This document shows positions 23,897-34,000 of a stretch of 64,000 nt of DNA, piece by piece. Origin of the DNA: UBA2334 sp964396895. GTDB taxonomy: Bacteria; Pseudomonadota; Gammaproteobacteria; Burkholderiales; Burkholderiaceae_C. Numbering within the stretch: position 1 is the first letter of the stretch; every line of letters begins with the position of its first letter. The DNA is taken from contig CAYNGJ010000022.1 of assembly GCA_964396895.1 (NCBI GenBank), forward strand, positions 1-64,000, in the 5' to 3' direction. The notes under the pieces are model-generated. The model was not told the origin of the DNA and searched no databases. It saw nothing but the letters and a program-made list of their open reading frames with translations. A program made the translations under genes and the position numbers.

Positions 23897-24859
23897 CTAC
23901 GCCGAATGACCGGCCACAATGCCCATGACGGCCATGCGCACCGCAATGCCAAAGGTCACCTGGTTCAACACCACGCTGCGCGGGCCGTCGAGCACGGCAG
24001 AGTCGATCTCCACGCCCCGGTTCACCGGGCCGGGGTGCATGACGATGGCGTCGGGTTGGGCCCAGGCCAGGCGCTCTTCGGTCAGGCCAAAGCTCTTGGC
24101 AAATTCTTGGCTGGAGGGCAGCAGCGCGCCGCTCATGCGCTCGTTTTGCAGGCGCAGGGTCATGACCACGTCGACCCCGCTGATGCCTTCTTTCAGGTCG
24201 TGGCACACGCGCACGCCCATGCCCGCCATGTCGGACGGCACCAGGGTGCGGGGGCCCACCACACGCACCTCGGCACAGCCCAGGGTGGTGAGGGCGTGGA
24301 TGTTGGAGCGGGCCACGCGCGAGTGCAGCACGTCGCCCACGATGGCCACGGTCAGGTTGGCAAAGTCGCCCTTGAAGTGGCGAATGGTGTAGGCATCCAG
24401 CAAACCCTGCGTGGGGTGGGCGTGGCGACCGTCACCGGCATTCACCACATGCACATGGGGCGCGACGTGCTGGGCAATCAGATAGGGCGCACCGCTTTCG
24501 CTGTGGCGCACCACAAAAATGTCGGCGGCCATGGCCGACAGGTTGGCAATGGTGTCGAGCAGGCTCTCGCCCTTGGAGGCCGAGCTGCGGGCAATGTCGA
24601 GGTTGATGACATCGGCGCTGAGGCGCGTGGCCGCGATCTCGAAGGTGGTGCGGGTGCGGGTGCTGTTTTCAAAAAACAGGTTGAACACGCTTTTGCCGCG
24701 CAGCAGGGGCACCTTCTTCACCTCGCGGTCGCTCACGCTCACGAAGTTGCTGGCGGTGTCCAGGATGTGGGTGAGGATGTCTTTGGACAGGCCTTCGGTG
24801 CTGAGCAGGTGGATCAGCTCGCCGTTTTTGTTCAGTTGTGGGTTGCGGTGGATTTTCAT
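23897..24859 (-). CDS. pyrB: Aspartate carbamoyltransferase catalytic subunit
   Basis: 320 residues. It makes carbamoyl-aspartate in pyrimidine synthesis. Carbamoyl-phosphate site FFENSTRTRTTFE and aspartate-site features HPTQGLLDAYTI, LTVAIVGDVLHSRVARSN and MHPGPVNRGVEID are intact. The ATG at 24859 gives MKIHRNPQLNKNG; a longer frame to 24901 would overlap pyrR. It lies 10 bp after pyrR. Confidence 0.95.
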   Translation of the reverse strand: MKIHRNPQLNKNGELIHLLSTEGLSKDILTHILDTASNFVSVSDREVKKVPLLRGKSVFNLFFENSTRTRTTFEIAATRLSADVINLDIARSSASKGESLLDTIANLSAMAADIFVVRHSESGAPYLIAQHVAPHVHVVNAGDGRHAHPTQGLLDAYTIRHFKGDFANLTVAIVGDVLHSRVARSNIHALTTLGCAEVRVVGPRTLVPSDMAGMGVRVCHDLKEGISGVDVVMTLRLQNERMSGALLPSSQEFAKSFGLTEERLAWAQPDAIVMHPGPVNRGVEIDSAVLDGPRSVVLNQVTFGIAVRMAVMGIVAGHSA

Positions 24860-24869
24860 GGGGATGGAC

Positions 24870-25403
24870 TCACTGGGTGCTGGCCAGGCGGTCAACGGCA
24901 AAGCTGAGTTGGCCCGCGTCGTCGCAGGCCAGCTCCAGCGACTGGTCGGCGGGCAGGCTCAGGCAACCTGCGGCCCAGTCGGCCTGCACGGGCAGTTCGC
25001 GCCCGGCCCGGTCCACCAGCACCATCAGGGCGACGCTGGCGGGTCGGCCGTGGTCAAACAACTCATTGAGCACGGCGCGAATGGTGCGCCCGGTGTAGAG
25101 CACATCGTCCAACAGCAGCACGTGCGCACCGTTCACGTCGAACGCCAGCTGGGTGTGGACGGAATTGGCCAGCCCGCGCTGGGCAAAGTCGTCGCGGTGC
25201 ATCACGGACGACACCACACTGGCCTCGCCGGGGCGGCCCAGGTCGGCCTGCAACCGCTGCGCCAGCCACACGCCACCTGAGGCAATGCCCACCAAGTGCA
25301 CGGGCTGGGGCGCCTGCGCAAGCCAGCCACGCACGTGGGCCAGCAGATGCTGGTACAGCGCTTCGGCACTGGGAATGGGGTCGCTGCGGGTGGTGCGGCT
25401 CAA
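24870..25403 (-). CDS. pyrR: PyrR bifunctional regulator / uracil phosphoribosyltransferase
   Basis: 177 residues with the phosphoribosyltransferase PRPP loop VLLLDDVLYTGRTIRA and the family segment VGIASGGVWLAQRL. I place the start at TTG 25403: GAGGAG lies 6 bases ahead and the TTG overlaps the ruvX stop as TTGA. No ATG suits. No pyr attenuator is evident upstream of pyrB, so in this group the protein may act mainly as an enzyme or a DNA/RNA regulator elsewhere. Confidence 0.88.
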   Translation of the reverse strand: MSRTTRSDPIPSAEALYQHLLAHVRGWLAQAPQPVHLVGIASGGVWLAQRLQADLGRPGEASVVSSVMHRDDFAQRGLANSVHTQLAFDVNGAHVLLLDDVLYTGRTIRAVLNELFDHGRPASVALMVLVDRAGRELPVQADWAAGCLSLPADQSLELACDDAGQLSFAVDRLASTQ

Positions 25404-25897
25404 GGCAAACTCCTCAAAAATTGTTCCAGGATGATGCAGGCCGATGCGGCATCCGCATCGGCGGCACCCAGCGAGTGGGCCTCGGTGGTGCTGTAGCGCT
25501 CGTCCACCTCGTACACCGTCAGCTTGGTGCGCTCGCGCAGCTGGTTGGCGAATTTGCGGGCCAGCTGCGTGTTTTTGTGGGCCACACCGTCGGGGTGAAA
25601 GGGCACGCCCACCACCAGGGCATCGGGCTGCCACTCTTTCACGCGCTTGACCACGGCCAGCAATTGCGCCTCGCCACTGGCCTGTATGGTGGGCTGGGGG
25701 CTGGCACTGTGGGTGATGCGGTTGCCCGACGCCACGCCGGTGCGCTTCACGCCGTAGTCCAGCCCCAGGAACAACTGGTGTCGGGCGGGCACCTCGACCG
25801 GACCCGCCAGGTTGGCCGATGGCCCCATGGACTTGGCGGCGGGCTTGGCCACTTTCTCGGCAGTGGGTGTCGGGTGGGTGTGGGGCGTGGTGCTCAT
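25400..25897 (-). CDS. ruvX: RuvX/YqgF Holliday-junction resolvase-like protein
   Basis: 165 residues. The RNase H-like fold opens with LFLGLDYGVKRTGVASGN, continues VVGVPFHPDG and ends with YEVDERYSTTEAHSLG and DADAASACIILEQFL, containing the conserved acidic residues of the family. About 35 low-complexity residues (Pro/Thr/Ala) precede the domain. The start overlaps yqgE (ATGA). The product is thought to process 16S rRNA ends or resolve junctions. Confidence 0.9.
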   Translation of the reverse strand: MSTTPHTHPTPTAEKVAKPAAKSMGPSANLAGPVEVPARHQLFLGLDYGVKRTGVASGNRITHSASPQPTIQASGEAQLLAVVKRVKEWQPDALVVGVPFHPDGVAHKNTQLARKFANQLRERTKLTVYEVDERYSTTEAHSLGAADADAASACIILEQFLRSLP

Positions 25898-26481
25898 GAA
25901 TGGCCGGCCTCGGGCGAAATCATCCACGCCTGCAGCCCCAGCAACGCCAGCGCCTCGTCGTAGCGGCGCTCAACGGGCACCTCGAAAATCAGCTCCACAT
26001 TGGCCTCAACGGTCAGCCAGCTGTTTTCCGCGATTTCAGACTCCAGCTGGCCCTGGCCCCAAGAGGCATAGCCCAAGGACATGAAGGCGCGGCGGGGACC
26101 GCTGCCGGCCGACATGGCTTCCAGGACGTCGCGCGAGGTGGTCATTTCCAGGCCGCCCGGGATCAGCAGCGTGGAGGCATACACGGACTCCTCTCCCGAA
26201 CCCACGGGCTCGTGCAGCACAAAACCGCGTTCGGTCTGTACCGGGCCACCTTGGAACACGGGCTGCTCGGCCAGGTCGGGCCGCTCCAGGGGCAGCTCCA
26301 CCTTGTCGAACAGGTGGCGCACCAAGATGTCGGCGGGTTTGTTGATCATCAGGCCCAGCGCGCCCCGTTCGCTGTGCTCGCACATGTACACCACGCTGCG
26401 CCCAAAAACCTCGTCTTGCATGCTGGGCATGGCGATGAGGAAATGGTGCGTCAGGTTGATGGGGGCAGAATCGTTGGACAT
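25894..26481 (-). CDS. YqgE/AlgH family protein
   Basis: 195 residues matching the compact AlgH/YqgE family: LTHHFLIAMPSMQDEVFGRS, YMCEHSERGALGLMINKP, FQGGPVQTERGFVLHEP and LGYASWGQGQLESEI. Biochemical role unresolved. It is the first gene of the yqgE-ruvX-pyrR-pyrB-pyrX-plsC-aroK unit. TAAAAT at 26493-26488 stands exactly six bases before the ATG and no ribosome binding site is seen, so the mRNA may be leaderless. Confidence 0.92.
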   Translation of the reverse strand: MSNDSAPINLTHHFLIAMPSMQDEVFGRSVVYMCEHSERGALGLMINKPADILVRHLFDKVELPLERPDLAEQPVFQGGPVQTERGFVLHEPVGSGEESVYASTLLIPGGLEMTTSRDVLEAMSAGSGPRRAFMSLGYASWGQGQLESEIAENSWLTVEANVELIFEVPVERRYDEALALLGLQAWMISPEAGHS

Positions 26482-26487
26482 TGACTG

Positions 26488-26493
26488 ATTTTA
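26488..26493 (-). promoter_or_regulatory. -10 box of the yqgE-pyr operon
   Basis: TAAAAT (minus strand) followed by CAGTCA and the yqgE ATG. The spacing predicts transcription starting at the start codon. No good -35 box is visible. Confidence 0.35.
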
Positions 26494-26508
26494 AGGGTCG
26501 CACCTGCC

Positions 26509-28035
26509 ATGCCTGCCACCGACAGCCCCCGATACGAACATGGACTGATGTGGTTTCGCCGAGACCTGCGCACCCGTGACAACGCCGCGCTCTACCACGC
26601 GCTCAAGCACTGCCGCCAGGTGTGGTGCGTGTTTGTGTTCGACAAAGACATCCTGGCCGACCTGCCCCGCGCCGACAGGCGGGTGGAATTCATCCGCGAA
26701 TCGCTGGTGGACCTGGACCACCAGCTGCAGGAACTGGGTCAGTTCCATGGCCAGACCCACGTGCGCCTGCTGGTGCGCCACGGCCACGCCAGCGCCGAAA
26801 TGGGTCAACTGGCCCAACAACTGGGTGTGCAGGCCGTGTTCGCCAACCACGATGACGAGCCCGCCGCACTGGCCCGCGATGCGCAGGTACTGGGCCAGTT
26901 GGCCCATTTGGGGGTGATGCTGCACACCTTCAAAGACCACGTGGTCTTTGAACGCCAGGAGGTGCTCACCCAGCAAGGGCGGCCTTTTGCGGTGTTCACC
27001 CCGTACAAAAACGCCTGGCTCAAGGCCCTGACCGACTTTCATCTGAAGGCCTACCCGGCCCAGCGGTACGCCCACGCCCTGGCCGAGCACCCTCAGTGGC
27101 ACCCAAGCCCAGCCAATCCCGGCCTGGACTGGCCAGCACCGGGCATTCCCACCCTGGCCGAATTGGGGTTTGAAGCCACCAACCTGTCCAGCCTGAAGCT
27201 GGCGCCGGGCAGCGAAGGCGCGGCCACTTTGTTCGAGGATTTCCTGCAGCGCATCGAACACTACGGCCATGCGCGGGACTTCCCGGCCGTCAAAGGCCCC
27301 AGCTACCTGGGTGTGCACCTGCGCTTTGGCACCGTGTCCATCCGGCTGCTGACCCGCACGGCCCACGCCATGCACCTGCAAGGGGTGCCCGGGGCCATGG
27401 CCTGGTTGAACGAGCTGATCTGGCGCGATTTCTACCACCAGATCATGGCCAACCACCCCCACGCCATGACAGCGGCCTTCAAGCCAGAGTACGACCACAT
27501 CCGCTGGGCGCACGGCAAACACGCTGATGCACTGTTTGCTGCCTGGTGCGAAGGCCGCACAGGCTACCCACTGGTGGACGCGGCCATGGCACAGTTGAAC
27601 CAGACCGGCTACATGCACAACCGCCTGCGCATGGTGGTGGCCAGTTTTCTGTGCAAAGACCTGGGACTGGACTGGCGCAGGGGCGAGCGCTACTTCGCCG
27701 AAAAGCTCAACGACTTTGACCTGGCCGCCAACAACGGCGGCTGGCAGTGGGCCAGCTCCAGCGGGTGTGACGCCCAGCCGTACTTCCGCATCTTCAACCC
27801 CGTGAGCCAGAGCCAAAAATTCGACCCCGAGGGGCGCTTCATTCGCCGCTACGTGCCCGCGTTGGCGGGCTTGCCGCACCCCGCCATTCACCAACCCTGG
27901 ACCGCCGGGCCACTGGTGCTGGCCGCTGCAGGCGTGACGCTGGGGCAACAGTACCCACTGCCCGTCGTGGACCATGCCGAGGCCCGAGAAACCACCCTGC
28001 AGCGCTACGCAGCCGCCCGAAGGCCGGTGACCTGA
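26509..28035 (+). CDS. phrB: Deoxyribodipyrimidine photolyase
   Basis: 508 residues. It repairs UV pyrimidine dimers with light and FADH. N-terminal antenna-binding domain starts LMWFRRDLRTRDNAALYHAL; the FAD domain includes WLNELIWRDFYHQIM, GRTGYPLVDAAMAQLNQTGY, MHNRLRMVVASFLCKDL and NGGWQWASSSGCDAQPYFRI, with the Trp chain and FAD ligands in place. It is divergent from yqgE by 27 bp and converges with chpA, 15 bp apart. Confidence 0.95.
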   Translation: MPATDSPRYEHGLMWFRRDLRTRDNAALYHALKHCRQVWCVFVFDKDILADLPRADRRVEFIRESLVDLDHQLQELGQFHGQTHVRLLVRHGHASAEMGQLAQQLGVQAVFANHDDEPAALARDAQVLGQLAHLGVMLHTFKDHVVFERQEVLTQQGRPFAVFTPYKNAWLKALTDFHLKAYPAQRYAHALAEHPQWHPSPANPGLDWPAPGIPTLAELGFEATNLSSLKLAPGSEGAATLFEDFLQRIEHYGHARDFPAVKGPSYLGVHLRFGTVSIRLLTRTAHAMHLQGVPGAMAWLNELIWRDFYHQIMANHPHAMTAAFKPEYDHIRWAHGKHADALFAAWCEGRTGYPLVDAAMAQLNQTGYMHNRLRMVVASFLCKDLGLDWRRGERYFAEKLNDFDLAANNGGWQWASSSGCDAQPYFRIFNPVSQSQKFDPEGRFIRRYVPALAGLPHPAIHQPWTAGPLVLAAAGVTLGQQYPLPVVDHAEARETTLQRYAAARRPVT

Positions 28036-28050
28036 CCGGACGGCTCCGCG

Positions 28051-31000
28051 TCAGCCCAAGACCAACGGGTTGGCGCAGAAATGCTGCAAAAGACCCAGCA
28101 GCTCGTCTTCTGAATAGGGCTTGCCCAGGTAGTGGTCCACGCCCAGCTGGCGGGCATGCTCGCGGTGCTTCTCGGCAATGCGCGAGGTGATCATGACAAT
28201 CGGCAAATCGGCCAGGCGCGGGTCGGATCGGATGTTGCGCACCAAGTCGAACCCATCCATGCGCGGCATTTCGATGTCGGTCAGCACCACCGCCGGACGC
28301 TCCTGCTGCAAACGCTCCAAGGCTTGCAGGCCATCAATGGCCATGGCCACCCGATAGCCCTCGCGCACCAGCAAACGCTGGGTGACGCGACGCACGGTGA
28401 TGGAGTCATCGACCACCAACACCAGCGGGGCCTGCGCCACGGAGGCCGTCACAGGCAAGTGCTCGGCGGAGGCTGCGCTGTCCATACCACCTTGCAGTGC
28501 TGACTGGGGCACTTCCTGCGCCAACCAGCGCCTGACCTCGGCACCGTACACCGCAGACAAGGCCACCGGGTTGTACACCAGCGCCACCACCCCGGACGCC
28601 AGGACCGTCATGGCGGCCAAGCCCGGCAACCGAGACAGCTGTGGCCCCAAGTTCTTGACCACCACTTCCTGGTTGCCCAGCACCTCGTCCACGTGCAGGG
28701 CGACCCGCTGCGACGCACTGCGGAAAATGACCACCGGCCAGGTTCGTCCCTCGCGCTGCTGGCTGTGCCGGGAAGTTTGGAGCAAGGCGCCGGCCCAATA
28801 GAACGGCACGGACTCGCCCCCGACATCGAGAAAACCAGCGTCGTAGGCAGCGGCCACGTCGGCCACGGGGACGCGGCGCACCACCTCGACCAACCCAGAC
28901 GGCACACCCAGGGTGAAATCACCCGCGCGCAACATCACCACCTGGGTGACGGCGGTGGTCAGCGGCAGCACCATGCGAAAGCGTGTGCCCTGCCCCGCCA
29001 CGGACACGGCCTCCACCCGGCCACCCAGGCCCACCACCTCGGAACGCACCACATCCATGCCAATGCCCCGGCCGGAGAGACCGGTCACTTCGGTGGCAGT
29101 GGTTAACCCAGGGGCAAAAATCAGCTGTGCCAGCTCGGCCTCGCTGGGCTGGTCGGTGTCAGCGATCAAACCCAAGGCCCGCGCTTTGGTCCGAATTTTG
29201 GCCAAGTCCAGGCCCTGTCCGTCATCGGCGAACACCACCGACACGTCGTTACCCTCCTGGGTCAAATCAATCCGGATGCTGCCCTCTTCAGGTTTGTCTG
29301 CGGCCAGGCGCTGCGCCGGGGTCTCGATGCCGTGCCCCACGCAGTTGCGCAGCAGGTGCTCAAACGCAGGCGTCATGCGGTCGAGCACGGCCCTGTCCAT
29401 TTCAATGGTGCCGCCCACGATGTCCAGGCGCACCTGCTTGCCCGTTTCCTTGGACACCTGACGCACGACGCGGTACAGCCGATCGGCAATGCCCTCGAAC
29501 TCCACCATGCGGGTGCGCAACAGGTCTCGCTGCAGTTCGCGGGTCTGCCTGGCCTGTGCAGCCAAACCGTCTTCGGTGGCGTCCACCGCACGCTGCAGGT
29601 TGCGCTGGACGGTGGCCACGTCGCTCACGGACTCGGCCATCATGCGGGTCAATTCCTGTACCCGGGTGAATCGGTCAAACTCCAAGGGATCAAACGTCTG
29701 GTCAGCGTCCTTGGCCTGGGCCATGCGGGACTGCATCTGGCTCTCGGCCTGCAGCTCGATGTCGCGCAGCTGGTGGCGCAACCGGTCGAGGTTGCCGGTC
29801 AGGTCGTTCAGCGAAGTGCGCAGCTGACCCAGTTCGGCTTCCATGCGTGAGCGCGTGATCATGACTTCGCCGGTCTGGTTCACCAAGCGGTCCAACAGTT
29901 CGGGGCGCACCCTCACCGCGACGGCTGCCGAGCCTTTGGCCATGGGCATCTGCAGCTGCGTGGTCGCCAGCACCTGGCTGGCGGGTGGCAAGGTTCCCGC
30001 ACCGTCCGCGGCCTCCACCGCAACCGCTGGGGCCTCCACCAGCGATTCAGCGGACGTGGTGGTGCGGTTGGGCACCGGTACATCCGCCGGTTGGCGCAAC
30101 TCTTCAAAGCGACTCACCAACGCATCATGGCTGCCCAACAGAGGCTCGACCAAGGCGCTGTCGGTCACATCGGATCCCAGGCGTTCGGCCTGGGTCTCCA
30201 TCCGGTGGGCCATGTCGCCCAGGCGCAAGGCGCCTGCCAGGCGCGCACTCCCTTTGAGGGTGTGCAGGTTGCGCAGCACCTCCACCCGCGCCGAGGTGTT
30301 GCCTGGTCTGGCCACCCACTGTCGAAGCGCCGATCCCAGGCGGGGCAAAAGCTCTTGCGCCTCTTCCTCGAAAATCTGGAACAGGTCGGCGTCCAGGGTG
30401 TCCACCGCATCAAACTCGTCGTCCACGTAGGCAGTGGCACCCCTGGTGGCAATGGGAATTTGAACGGATGGGATGGGCAGTTCGGGTTCGGGTTCGGGTT
30501 CGGGCAACGGTGTGTCGTCCTCGGACACAGCATCGACTGCGGGCGTGGGACTGGCCAATGGGGAACCCTGTCTGTCGTCCGATGGCAGCAACCAACCATC
30601 CGACAGGTCGATGGGCGCCGAGCCCTCATCCGGTCCAGGCGACAGCCCATGCGCCAGATCGTCCAACGCCAACAGGATGTCGGGGTTGGGCTCTTTCAGG
30701 AAACCGGCGGCAAACTGGTGCAATAAACGCCGCAGGTCGTCGGCGGCATCGACCAGCAAGGCAGATTCAGTTGCCGTGGCCATGCGTCCGTCCTGGGCGT
30801 GAGCGCACGAAGCATCCAACGCATGCTCCAGCGCGCGGGCCAGGTCGGCCAGCGCGTCAAAACCAACGGCCGCAGAGGCACCCGCCAGCGAATGGGCCCA
30901 AGCGGCAGCGGACTCGGGCACCGGGTGCTCCTGGTGCTCCAGTGCCCACTCACCCAGTTCGTGACTGAGGAGCCGAGACCATTCATCGGCCTCGTTGAGG

Positions 31001-34000
31001 TAAACATTGAAAAGCTTGACACCTATGCGCAACGGACCGATGACTTTCACGTCCTCGCCGGCCGACACAAAACCTCCGTCTGCCGCGAAGGACAAGGGTT
31101 GGTCGGGCATTTCGGTACTGGCGGGCTCACCAAAATCCAACTCAAACACCGGCAAAGACTGACCCATGCCCTGCTCAGGCGCATCGCTGGCAACCACGGC
31201 TTCGGACAGGTCAAATGTGTCAGGCTCCAGCCCTTCGGTGTCCGAAAGTGGTTCGTCAACACCGAAGGTACTGTCAACGGACTCTGCCTGGGGCACATCC
31301 AGATCTGGCATGTCTTGCGGCAGGGCCTTGTCTTCCTCGACGGGGTCAAATCCCCAGTCCAGCAACTCCTCATCGGACTGGCCGACTTCTGCCGCCGCTG
31401 ATGCGGCATCGTTTGGCACATCCACTGTGACTTCGGGCTCGGCGGCGTCCAGCGCCATCAGTGCTTCAAAGTCAATGTCCAGCAAATCGGCGCTTTCGGA
31501 TGTTGACGGCGCGTCAATGGCACCAGACACATCCCTGAAATCACCCACCTCGGTGTCGGGGAAACCGGTGGACCCTGCGTCGGCCACCGCATCACCCAAC
31601 ACAGGTTCGGCTGCCCCATCCGCGTCTTCGTCTGCCAGCCAGTCGGGTTCGGCAGGATCGGTGTGCACCACGGCGCCCGTTGAGGCAGCGACCAGTGGCA
31701 GGTACTCGCCCGTCTCGCGCATGGCCTGCGCACTGATGCAAAACGGTGTTTTGACCCATTGCCGGTCGGTGTGAGCGGCAATGTCGTCCACCCAGCGGGC
31801 CAGCTGCCCCACGGCGTCATCACCCAGCGCGCACAGGTTGACAGTGACGGGCTTGTTTTCGGCCAACCAGGCGTTCATGACCTGCTCCATGGCCCAGGCA
31901 GCCTCGCCGAACTCGCTCAGACCTACCATGCGCGAACTGCCCTTGAGCGTGTGGAAGGCGCGGCGCAAAGTGGTCATGTCCGCCTGACTGGACGGCTCTC
32001 CGCTCAAAGTGGCAATCGCCGATCGAGCCGCCTGAATGACATCGCGGGCCTCTTCCAAAAAGATGTCCAGCAGGTCGTCTTCCACCGCATCGGCCTGAGC
32101 GGGCGGTGCGATGGGCGGCGCGCTGTCCACGGGCGCACTGGCCGCGGCCATCAAACCGGCCAGTGCCTGAGCACCGGCCTCGGGGTCTTGCATGGCCACA
32201 GTGGAGGCGGCCTGACGCGCGGCCTGGGCCAACGAGGGATTTTCGGACAGGTCGGCCTGGTTTGCCAGCACGTCCAGGCGCTGCGTCAGTTCGGACAGGC
32301 TCACACCGTCGGCTGATCCATCGGCGACGTCCTGCACCACTTGCTCGACCGAATCGGACAACTGCTGCGCGGCCTTATCCTGCGCCGACGGGGGAAGTGA
32401 GGCCTGTGACGGGGTGCGCCCCATCAGGGGCTTGAGTTCACCCAGCGCGGTGTCAAACACAAACAACTTCCTGGCCAATACGGGCTGATAGTTGAGCATG
32501 TCCACCAAGAAGCTCAATGCGCTGAGGTTGTTCGCGAGGTGGCTGAACGTACCGGCTTCCCGGGCACGGTCAGGGTCAACTTCGTCGGCCAGCATGTCTT
32601 CCACATTGACGGCCATGTGAGACACGGTCTGCGCCGCATGGTCCAGGCCCAGCACCGACAGCACACCCCGCATCTGTGACAACTGCTGAGGCACCTTGAG
32701 CAGCGGCTGTTTGTCGGCGGGATCACGCGAGAACTGGTCCAGACCACGTTCCAGTTCGCCCAGATTGACCTTGAGCTCGCCCACCACACTGCCCATGGTG
32801 TGGCGATCGCTGACCTGACGGTACAGCTCCTCCATCCAGCCATCAAGTGGCAACGATGGCTGCTTGGCCTGCGCACGCTTGACGCGCTCGGCCATCAGGC
32901 CCATGCGCTCGGTCAGCACTGCGTCGGAAGGGGCCATGTCCTGCAGCACCGCCTCCAAGAACAGCACAGCGGTGGCAACCTCCATGCCCAACTCGGGGGA
33001 CGGCGTGGCCTGCGCCTTCAGCACCGCTTCGGAGGCCTTCGCCAAGGCTTGCCCCAACGCATGGGCAGCAGGCAAAATTTTCTGCAAAGAATCCGACACC
33101 AAGCTGAACTGGTCCACCACCGGTTTGACTTTGCTGGTGTCACCTCCTGTCAGCAGTGCCCAGCCCTCTTTGACGGCATGGATGCGCTTTCTGGCCTGCA
33201 ACAGCAAGGCGGGATCAAAGCGGCCCAACGTGGGTTGGTCGTAATCGATGTCGGGGAGCGACAACAGACTGTGCCGCTGACGCACCGCATCCAACCAGGG
33301 TGTGCTCACGCGATCGGGTTGCCTGGCTTGGGCGGCAAAGAACAACAGGTCGTGGCGCAACGCAGCGGAGACATCACCACTGCCCTGGGCTTGCGCCGAA
33401 TACTGCAGCAGCACCCTGGATGCCGCTCGCTTGACGTACACATCCGTCGGCAGCAGGCCGTGCTGTATGGCTTCGAAGTAGGCAGCAGCCAATTGCCAGA
33501 AGGCCACTTGGGCAGGCACTCCTCCGCCAACGGCCAAACCCGCACACACCTGCTTGAGTTGCGCTGCCGCGCCCGGGTGCTGGCTTTTGATGACGTGGAG
33601 CACATACTTGTCAAACTGTGCACGCACGGCTGGGCCGGGCACCAGTGCTTGTGCAGGTGCGGCATGCGCGGGCAAGTCCATGGGCGCATCGGCACCTGTG
33701 CTGGGTGCATCCCACAGGTCTGCGGGGTGAATGCGCTGGGCGCCGGCCAACTCCTGCACATCCCGGTACTGTGAGAACAAGGCCACCGGACTCAGGGATT
33801 TGCCATTGAGCACGGCCTCCAGGTAATCCACCAGCGCGAACCCTGCACGCTCCACCTTGGCCAGCGCCGCATCGGTGCACAGTGCCGGACGGGTCAGGAA
33901 ACGCTGCACGGCCGCTTCCATGCCGCGCACCACGGTGGCGGGGGCGTGGAAACCCACCATGTCCAACGCGCCCACCACTTGGTGCAGCTGGGTGCGCGCC